Source: Pelobates cultripes
Taxonomy: Eukaryota; Chordata; Amphibia; Anura; Pelobatidae
Assembly: GCA_933207985.1 (NCBI GenBank)
Contig: OW240916.1
Span: 292,156,108-292,220,107 of the forward strand
DNA: 64,000 nt
Direction of reading: 5' to 3'
This document shows, piece by piece, positions 55,960-64,000 of this stretch. Made by a program: the position numbers and the translations under genes. Position 1 is the stretch's first letter. Each line of letters starts with the position of its first letter. The notes under the pieces were generated by a model that was not told where the DNA came from, ran no database searches, and saw nothing but the letters and a program-made list of their open reading frames with translations.

Positions 55960-57719
55960 CCGTACCACTCCCCCGACCCCAGCACCACCCGCACCAAAAC
56001 ACCACTCCCCAGAAACACCATGAACTTACCAGATACACCACTGCATCATAGCCAACTCCTCCGAAGGAAGAAGCCTGGACCTCCTACTCACACCGAGCAC
56101 TACTCCGGCAGAAGGATTTGCCCCGATCATCAAGAGCAGACCCCGCCGGAAACCGCATCCTCCAGCACTCCTCCGCGGACGGGGCAATGGCACCGGGCTA
56201 GGCACAGACGACTCCCCTACCTAGCCTGGGACAGAGAACTCTCCCCCCGGACTTTAACATAGAACAGCAAGTATGCCAAGGGGACTTGGGGTGGGATCGG
56301 GGGGGGGGGCGGGGAGATCTGGTCGGACTGGCTTTGCCCCGGGCACCCTAGCGGAACCCCCCAGCTATTGGGCAAATCTTCTTACGCCCCCCAAGGAGCA
56401 CCCCCTGTGCTGTACGTGCCCCCTCCCCCCCCCCGCCCGCACGCACGCACGCCTTTAACCTTACCGGGTCACCTAGGACATACCCCCACATGCCCGCAAA
56501 CCTATCTACGGAGGGAACACCGCTACACACCCATGGTAGGATATAGCCGGCCCGGTGTCACACACTTAAGCTCCACAGCAGGGCCCTACCCCCCCCACAG
56601 GCATTATAACTCTGTACTATCACCCCCCCTTAATGAATGAATGAAAAAAAAAACTAAAAAAAAACACAATATAAAAGGGGCAACTCTAATAGAGGGCAAA
56701 GGGTAGGGAGTGACGATCACTACGCCCCCGGGCACACCTCTATCCCGGCTATGGGGACCATTAGAACTCACAGCTCCGACCGGAAGACGCCCTCACCTTA
56801 AAAGGCTCCCACCCCGACTCACACCGGGCCAAATAACAAGGACATAATCTTAGTCCCCCTGTTCCACCAGGGATACATAGCCCTGACCCCAATACTACCG
56901 AGTTATACTCAGCCAAGGAATGGGCCCGCTCCCACAATACTCCTGCACAGCCCAGACGCCCCTTATCCCACGGACAGAAACCACTAGAGGAGACTGGGCA
57001 CCCCAATACTTGGCCCCTCCAACACAGCATTCCCCCACCCCTACCCTCAATGCCCCCAAACCTAAACAATACCTCTTTACACAACTGCGGGTAACTGCAT
57101 CCTAACTTTCCTTTCTGTTCAATGTTGTTCATTGTTGTTCAATCATACCTTGGTATGTTGTTTTGTTTTTTTATTTTTTTTTCCATGTTAGCTCCTATCC
57201 GGAGTGGTACTCTATCCCCGGACGTTGAAGACATTGCATTGGATACGGGACTGACCCCCACCTCAATGTCACTTCTCACGAACCACCGACCATACTCCAA
57301 GACAGCCACCCCGGACGCCTACTAACCTCCGTTCCTCACCTGTGACTCCACAACATGACCATTCACGGCCTCACCCAGGACCACTGTCCACGGAAATCCT
57401 CAACCGTGAGTGAACTACACAACTCCGTGCTGCTGGGGAGAGGAGGAAAGGAACGTGAAAACCTTCCTCTCTTCCCCCCCAGACCCACACGAACGCCCGT
57501 GACAGGGCGCAACGTACACACGACCCCCACCGCTCAGGCTACACCAACACCCCCCACGAACGACACTACCTGGCAGGGAACCCATAAGACCAGGGACCCT
57601 ACAAACCCGACCCCCAACCCCCGCACACACCCGCCCGAGACACCAACCCCCCCCCCACCCCTTACCCCATAACCCCCCCGAGCAGCTATCCATCTCCCTC
57701 CCCACCCACCACACCCGAG
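55960..57719 (+). other. Long C-rich spacer between LINE ORF1 and ORF2
   Basis: 1,760 bp without a conserved reading frame. It is very rich in C, with several runs of eight or more, plus an oligo-A stretch near 56641-56665 and a T-rich stretch near 57160-57185. Small open frames here have no recognisable content and look like composition effects. Confidence 0.6.
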
Positions 57720-60700
57720 ATGCCCAGGTCGCTCTCGTGCGTGTCGCTCAATTGTAAGGGGCTCAACAACCCAGCTAAAAGACACCAACTCTTGCGGTGG
57801 GCGACCCGCTCGCGGGCGGACCTGATCCTCCTACAAGAAACACATTACGTAGACTCCAGACCCTTCCCTTTACGCAACAAACACTACACCACATGCCACC
57901 TAGCCAATTCCTACCGCGGCAAACACAACGGAGTGGCTATCCTGATCCACAAATCCTGCCCGATTCACTTTACGCGCGCTATCCCAGACCCCCAGGGCAG
58001 ATATCTCACGATAGTGGGCCATCTCGGGACCCACAAATACGCGATCACCTCCGTTTACGCCCCGAACACCCCTGACCCATCCTTCTGGACGACCCTCACA
58101 GCACACCTAAAACTGTTCAGCTCCCACCACCTAGTTGTAGGGGGAGATTTTAATGCAACTATGGACCCAAAGCTAGACCGGAAACGCCCCACATCCCAGG
58201 CGAGAGGTCCAACGCCCTACCCCACAAGATTAGACAAGCTACTCTCCAACTTCGCACTCCACACGAACCTCCTCGACATATGGAGACTACAACACCCCAA
58301 CACTCTGGATTTCTCCTTCTATTCGCACCCTCACACCTCATACTCTAGAATTGACATGTTCCTACTCTCCCCCTCCCTACTACCTCAGACCACAAACACG
58401 ACAATTGGGACCATAGCATGGTCCGACCACGCGGAAATCTCCCTAAAATTAGACATCCCCCTAGCGATTAAATCCTGGAACTGGAGACTAAACCCCACTT
58501 TACTTCAAAAAACGGACATTACGAAGGACACACGCACAGCCATAGAAAACTATTTTACCGAAAACTCGACCTTGGTCACCTCATCCAGCTCACTATGGGC
58601 AGCACATAAGGCGGTGGTCAGAGGCACACTAATTGAACAGGCCACCAGACTCAAAAAACAGAAGCTCAAAGAATTAGAACACCACATAACCTCCCTAAGA
58701 ATCGCCTCGGCCCAACACAAAATCGATCCCTCCCCAGACAAGCTAGCGCAAATTCAAACCCACCAACGGGCTATTAAAACTTTCATGGCCAAAGACTCCC
58801 AAAAGGCGCTCCTATGGACTAAACAACTATTCTACGATAAATCCAATAAAGCGGACTCGCTTTTAGCCCGCAAACTCCGCCAAAAAACGCGAACCAAAAG
58901 TATCGACGAAATCCATTCACCTGGAGGCACTAGGCACATCACCCCTGACAGAATCGCCGCCACCTTTGCCGCATACTTCACGGAACTCTATGACCATAGC
59001 ACACATCCTAAACATAAACAATCCCATCCGATTGACCCCCAAACCATCGACTCTTACCTCCGAGACATCCCCCTCCCTGCTCTAGCGGAAGAAACCAAAC
59101 AACGCCTCACCTCACCCGTCACAACAGAAGAAATTGCCTCCACAATCAAATCACTCAAACCCCATAAATGCCCGGGCCCGGATGGCTTTACGGGCCAATA
59201 CTACAAAACATTCTCAGCGGTCCTCCTCCCACATCTCGCCACGCTCTATAATTCATTACTCGAGGGAGAGACACTACCTGCTGACATGCTGAGGTCTAAC
59301 ATCAGCTTAATCCCGAAACCCAACAAAACACTCACAGACCCAGGCCACTACAGGCCGATCTCCCTCCTCAATGTAGACATCAAAATCTTCACAAAACTCC
59401 TGGCGAACCGCATCCAATACCACCTACCCAAATTAATCCACCCCGACCAAGTGGGATTTATCCCTTCCCGACAGGCCAGCGATAACACCAGACGCACATT
59501 AGATCTCATTTGGGTAGCAACACACCGGAAGATCCCGACCCTCCTCCTGTCCATGGACGCCGAGAAGGCATTTGACCGCCTCCTATGGCCTTTCTTATTC
59601 GCCGTCCTCAAAAAATTTGGCATCCCCGACCCTCTGATAGAGGCCCTGACTTCCCTCTATAACAGCCCAACGGCCACCCTCCTTATGCCCAACGCCATCC
59701 CAACATCGATTACGATTAAAAACGGAACCAGACAGGGCTGCCCCCTATCCCCGCTCCTCTTCGCCCTCTCCCTTGAACCCTTATTACAAAAAATACGCGA
59801 ATCCCCACTAATCACCGGCATTACCGTGAGACAAAACGAATACAAAATTTCGGCCTATGCCGATGATATTCTCCTCACACTTACAAACCCACGCCAATCC
59901 ATACCCCCCCTACTGGCTCTATTGGACGAATACGCGGCAGTCTCAGGGTACAAATTAAACTTAGACAAAACCGAATCACTCCCAATTGGGATACCGGAAC
60001 GTGACCTGAACGACTAACGACGCTCACACCCATTCAAGTACAACGACACTGACATCCCATATCTCGGCATATCTCTGCCGGCCAACCCCGACTCCACGTA
60101 CGAATTGAACTACCCCCCCCTTATTCGCCAGGCCTATACAGACCTCCAGACCTGGACAACCATGCCCATCTCATGGATGGGGAGGATAGCCTCCATTAAA
60201 ATGAACTTACTCCCAAGATTCCTGTACCTATTCCAGACCCTACCCATCCCCATTGTCCGAAAGGACTTCAAAGCACTCCAAACAAAAATTGACAATTTCA
60301 TTTGGGCTAACAGAAAACCCAGGATACGGAGATCCACAATGTACAAAACCACGAAAACAGGGGGTCTGGGGCTCCCCAACTTTCTACACTATTTCCAGGC
60401 GGCCCAATTGACACAAATACAACACCTACATGCCCCCCCAGGATTAAAGATATGGGTAGATCTCGAACATGACCTACTGGGAAGGGACCATCCCTCACTA
60501 CTCCTCTGGGTCCCCAAACAATCCAGACCCTCCACTCCACAAACGTCCCCAGCCCTTAACACCTCTTTTCAGATATGGGATAAGACCATACAGAAAACCA
60601 AACTAGTTAACTCCCCCTCACCTCTAACCCCAATCTTACGGAACAAACAATTCCCCCCCGGGATGAACCCCAGAGACTTCGCGCACTTCGAAGACAATGA

Positions 60701-61538
60701 GCTCTTCCGTTTCTACCACTTCTTCCAATCCAATCACCTGCTCCAATTCTCAGACCTACCAGGGCACACACCACTGACCACCTTTGACCACTTCCGCTAC
60801 CTTCAGATCCGCAGCTTCCTCCAACACCCCCTCCACTCCTCTACAGCCATCACCACCATGACCCAATTCGAACACCACTGCATACACTCTCCGATACGCA
60901 AAGGCCAAATCTCCTGCATTTACCTCCAACTGAACTCCGCCTCCCCGATGGAAGCACTCGCATACACCAAAACGTGGGAAAGAGATATCGGCCCCCCCAC
61001 AGACCCGTCAGATTGGCCGGCAATATGGGAGGCAACTGCTTCCCTCACCATATGCGTTAACCACAGAGAACAGGCCTATAAAACGCTCCTACGATGGTAC
61101 CTGACGCCCCTGCGGTTGAAGCAAATGAAATGCTCGACCACAGACGACTGCTGGAAAGGCTGCGGGTCCCAGGGCACCTACATTCACGCCTGGTGGCACT
61201 GCCCACACATAACACAACTATGGACAAAGGTAGCGGACCTAACATCAGCTCTCCTCCACACGAAGATCCCACTAGACCCATGGATCTGGCTATTATCCAA
61301 ACCCCATACCCCCCTGTTTAGGGCACAAAATAAATTACTAGCCAAAATCGCCTTGGCCACGCGACGCACAATCGCAGAACAATGGGGCAACAAACACATC
61401 CCCACCCTGGACACGACCATCAAAAAAATAGAGGAAGCAAGGGAGATGGACAATCTCTCGGCCCTACTTCACGAAACGACCCATCACCACAACAAAATAT
61501 GGGACCCCTGGGTCATATATAGATTGACCCACCCCTAA
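57720..61538 (+). pseudogene. LINE ORF2 (endonuclease-reverse transcriptase), one in-frame stop
   Basis: 1,272 sense and stop codons before the final stop, broken only by TAA at 60015-60017 (codon 766); the frame is unchanged on both sides. An APE-type endonuclease spans residues 1-240 with E40 (LLQETHY), GGDFN at 141-145 and SDH at 235-237. Reverse transcriptase spans roughly 470-750 with LIPKPNK (530-536), SMDAEKAFD (611-619), [12 protein letters not shown] and YADD (713-716). After the stop come the thumb region and a C-terminal zinc-knuckle-like segment, CWKGCG...HAWWHC, near 61149-61203. All catalytic residues are present, so a product ending at codon 765 would hold nuclease and RT but lack the C-terminal region. 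Confidence 0.93.
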
Positions 61539-62365
61539 ATCCCCCTAAATCCGGAAGACAGTCGTCCCACTCCCCTCCCCCAGGTCCCCTCTCAGACACC
61601 ACCTCACCCCAAACCCCCCGCCAGACTACTGACAACTGCACAATCGATATCATCCCCTCTCCGACCCAACACCTCAATCCCCACCTCAAACAACAGGAAA
61701 CTCAATTGGGAACAACGGCATTCCAGCCCCTTCACCACACCAACCCCTCACTACCTTACACCCACGGAGGACCAACATCCTCACGCCCCTTCCTCCCCAA
61801 TTCCCACCACAGAACTCCTACCCCCCCGGGCAGGCTCCCACCCTAGGGCGCCCACCACAGACTATGGACTCTGACAGCTCAAAGCCCATCCACTGCGACC
61901 AACCCCACACCGGGCCACAAGGAACAGGCTGCATTGAGACCGCAGAGAGCCACGAACGGCAACACAACCCCCTCTCCTTCTCCCACTCACCCACCTCTGC
62001 AACCCCCCAGAAGTACAAGGCACCAACCCATACACAAGGCCACCGACTCACAACCCACCCCCTCGACGCCAATGCACGATACGTTCACAAATGTCAACCA
62101 ACACACCAACAACAACGGTATCCCACCCTCTACCCCTATTCCTGTAAAATCGAATTGTAACTCACCTAATTAGAAGGATTGCACTTGTACCCCCTCCCCT
62201 TTTCTTTATTCTGTACCCCATGTTTACAGGTGAAACCTTGAAAATAAAGAATTCTTTAAAAAAGAAAGCTACCCTCATTGCCGAATTGATGGAGGGCAAT
62301 CAAGCCAGGGGTGCGTCAAATGTAAGCCAGGAGGAAGCAGAGTTGGCCTGCTGGGGACAAATCCT

Positions 62366-62965
62366 TTGCCGGAAATTGTGGCGCGTATCATGGCACAGGT
62401 AAGAGCAGAACAAAGGGCCCAGCAGGCGAACCTGTGCCAGGCAGAAACGGCATCATTACCTGGATCTATAAATGGAGGGCAGCTGAGAAAAATTAATTAT
62501 GCTGCTTTCAAAACTTTTGTTGACGGGGAAATGGAGATCGACACTTATTTGCAGGACTTTGAGAGACAGTGCGCTTTAGAGGGGCTAGATCAAGAACACT
62601 GGGCTGCGATATTTAGCAGCAAACTCACCGGCCGAGCGGAAGAGGAATACCAGGCGGTCCCCGAATATGCTATTCCCGATTATCAGCGGTTAAGCTACAT
62701 CCTGCTTGCCCGGTTTGCCGTCACCCCGGAAGCCTAAAGGAGAAAGTTTTGCGGTTTGAGAAAGGGTAATCGAGAATTGTATGCCGAAAGGGCCTTTCGG
62801 ATGCACCGGGCGGCTCGAAATTGGATGCAGGGCTGTCAGGCAAAGACTTTGGAGGATGCGGTGCAATTGATATTATTGGAACAATTCTTTAAACACACGC
62901 CAACGGAAACCCGGGACTGGGTGAGGGATAGGAAACCAGGTACGGTGGAAGAGGCAACTCGGTAA
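62366..62965 (+). pseudogene. Gmr1-like gag with SCAN-type capsid, frameshifted
   Basis: Two open pieces, 62366-62737 and 62756-62965, in different frames. The first holds the N-terminal capsid part (YLQDFERQCALEGLD, LTGRAEEEYQAV). The second has the SCAN-like half: MHRAARNWMQGCQ, AVQLILLEQFFKHTPTETRD, WVRDRKPGTVEEA, which aligns with the LEQFL...WV..PES pattern of SCAN domains. The shift lies near 62737-62760. Confidence 0.8.
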
Positions 62966-63102
62966 GCGGATGAATACCACGATGGGAAAAGGTAGAATCG
63001 AGCACTTTTAAGTCCCCTGTCCCAGCACTAGGACCTCTGCCACCAGACCTATCTCCTAATCCCCCGTACCATCACCAACACCCATTCGGCGCTCGCCTTC
63101 CC

Positions 63103-63162
63103 TCTGTCACCACTGCCAACAGCCAGGGAACTATAAGATGCACTGCCCTCAACGGAACTGAG
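63103..63162 (+). pseudogene. Degenerate gag zinc knuckle
   Basis: The frame LCHHCQQPGNYKMHCPQRN resembles the retroviral-type CCHC knuckle, but the expected histidine is asparagine. A stop follows directly. It lies after the SCAN-type region, as expected for the end of gag. Confidence 0.55.
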
Positions 63163-63414
63163 GGAGCTGGGACAGACCAGCACCCCAAGCAGCCCTGGCC
63201 GCGGCACACTGCTAGCACCAAGAGGCACTCGAGGCACAAGGGCACAGCGAAGAGCAATGGATGGTACTACACGAAGCCAACCCAGTCCAAGCAGCAGGTG
63301 GCAATCAGGGGCACCATGGACGGGCAGGAGGCCTGAGCCTTAAGATACACCGGCACCACTCTCACCCTGGTACAACCCCACAAAGTTCAAGCCCAAGCCC
63401 GGAACAACAGGACC

Positions 63415-63984
63415 GTGGCAGTCCGAGTAGCTGGAGGTGCCATTCACAAATTACCCACTGCTCCGGTACACCTTAACTGGGGTACAGGAGCTAAACACTT
63501 GGAAGTGGGCATCATGCAGGAATTACCGGCCAAAGTGCTTTGGGGGAATGGCCTCGGTTGCCTGACCTCCCAGCTTGCCCAGCCTGAACCAGAGGAGACG
63601 TGTCCCGTGACGACTCGGTCTCAAGCCCTCCAGGGGGAGCCAGCGTACTCCGAGGAACCTCAGGTAGGACCCTCCATCCCTTCCTTAACCGACGCCTCTA
63701 CCCCATTCTGGGGTACTCCCCAGGGTTTTGAGCAGGAGCAGAAGGTAGACCCCACACTAGAGGGGTACAGAAAGGAGGCAGCGTCCCGCCATGGAGATAT
63801 TTCCCAGGAGAGGTTTAAGTGGGAGAAGGGTCTGCTATACAGGGTGACCAGGGGAGTTGGGAGTGGGGCTGCGCAGATCCCTAAAAATCAATTAGTAGTA
63901 CCTTGTAAACATAGGGCAGAGCTACTTAAGCTCAGCCATGATATACCCTTAGCTGGACATGACCGGCTCACCCTGACCTTGTAA
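63415..63984 (+). pseudogene. Gmr1-like pol fragment: end of protease joined to integrase zinc-binding start
   Basis: 189 open codons. Residues ~10-65 (LNWGTGAKHLEVGIMQELPA then VLWGNGLGCLTSQ) look like the C-terminal half of a retropepsin; the catalytic D-S/T-G motif upstream is not recognisable. Residues ~110-185 (YRKEAASRHG, WEKGLLYRVTR, HRAELLKLSHDIPLAGH) match the region just before and into the H2C2 zinc-binding domain of gypsy integrases. The frame stops shortly after AGH. No RT lies between the two domains. Confidence 0.72.
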
Positions 63985-64000
63985 GCATGGCCGAGGTACA

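Larger units (their letters stand above)
54786..62258 (+). mobile_element. Full-length L1/Tx1-like LINE
   Basis: 7,473 bp flanked by a 16-bp perfect target duplication, AAAAAGAAAGCTACCC, at 54770-54785 and 62259-62274. It has a short 5' UTR (157 bp), ORF1, a 1.76-kb spacer, ORF2 and a ~720-bp 3' UTR ending in AATAAAGAATTC. The plus strand is strikingly rich in C and A. Duplication length and two-ORF layout fit target-primed insertion by an L1-type LINE. It landed in a Gmr1-like LTR element whose sequence resumes at 62275. Apart from one stop codon in ORF2 it appears intact. Confidence 0.93.
62275..64000 (+). mobile_element. Gmr1-like Ty3/gypsy LTR retrotransposon, interrupted and degraded
   Basis: Continuation of the element into which the LINE inserted. 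In order it shows a SCAN-type capsid region, a degenerate zinc knuckle, the end of an aspartic protease and the start of an integrase with no reverse transcriptase in between. That order (integrase upstream of RT) is the known hallmark of Gmr1-like elements, whose capsid is the proposed source of vertebrate SCAN domains. Several frameshifts and stops are present. The element runs past the right edge. Confidence 0.8.

Noticed and set aside
56020..57132. Multiple open frames in the LINE inter-ORF spacer
   Set aside because: Proline/threonine-rich on the plus strand and Gly/Val-rich on the minus strand, as expected from C-rich sequence lacking stops.
54713..61453. Long minus-strand frames across the LINE
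   Set aside because: They are antisense shadows of ORF1 and ORF2.
1..64000. tRNA, 5S or snRNA genes
   Set aside because: No cloverleaf with A/B boxes or snRNA motif was noticed on reading; a covariance-model scan would be needed to exclude them fully.

Overview
The window is vertebrate nuclear DNA, most likely from a frog (anuran amphibian). It contains one host gene, split into short exons on the minus strand, set in a dense bed of transposable elements and tandem repeats. The element mix points to an amphibian: Tc1-like, hAT and TTAA-flanked miniature elements, DIRS, Penelope-like, CR1/L2, L1/Tx1-like and Gmr1-like elements. No bacterial-type operons, rRNA, tRNA or CRISPR arrays were seen.

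Host gene. Fourteen coding exons of VWA5A (von Willebrand factor A domain-containing 5A, also called BCSC-1/LOH11CR2A) run from 53286 down to the stop codon at 21585-21587. All have AG/GT boundaries and all reading phases agree, giving about 634 residues. The MIDAS motif of the VWA domain is complete (DRSGSM, then GGTEI, then FTDGEV, on three different exons). The first ~160 residues (VIT domain) are not in the window and must lie beyond the right edge, because the intron upstream of 53286 holds at least 10.7 kb of retroelements.

Layout. 1-2300: G-rich minisatellite, TG/TA repeats and purine-rich repeats. 2300-21580: intergenic DNA with MITEs, several tandem repeats, an L1-like fragment and Penelope-type sequence inside a split minisatellite (6716-9850), and a TSD-flanked L1-like element that carries only ORF1 (11363-13379). 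21585-33952: last three VWA5A exons, with introns holding a multi-palindrome MITE, a fold-back element, a DIRS remnant, a fold-back element containing a short L1 derivative, and CR1/L2 remnants. 33952-53286: the remaining eleven exons, with an L1 ORF1 remnant, a 310-bp fold-back, an intact DD37E Tc1-type transposon (37254-38817), a 48-bp repeat array, a very large fold-back (45867-47560), an L1 ORF2 remnant and a hAT MITE. 53290-64000: Penelope and DIRS scraps, then a Gmr1-like LTR retrotransposon (SCAN-type capsid, protease, integrase start) interrupted by a full-length L1/Tx1-like LINE (54786-62258).

How it works together. VWA5A is the only gene with a clear host function. The rest is insertion history: L1 into Gmr1, L1 into a fold-back element, hAT MITE into the end of a TTAA MITE, and retroelements into a minisatellite. 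No clearly new biological system was found. The best leads are the intact DD37E transposon with doubled inverted repeats, the ORF1-only LINE, the near-intact LINE with an unusually long inter-ORF spacer, and the 1.7-kb fold-back element.
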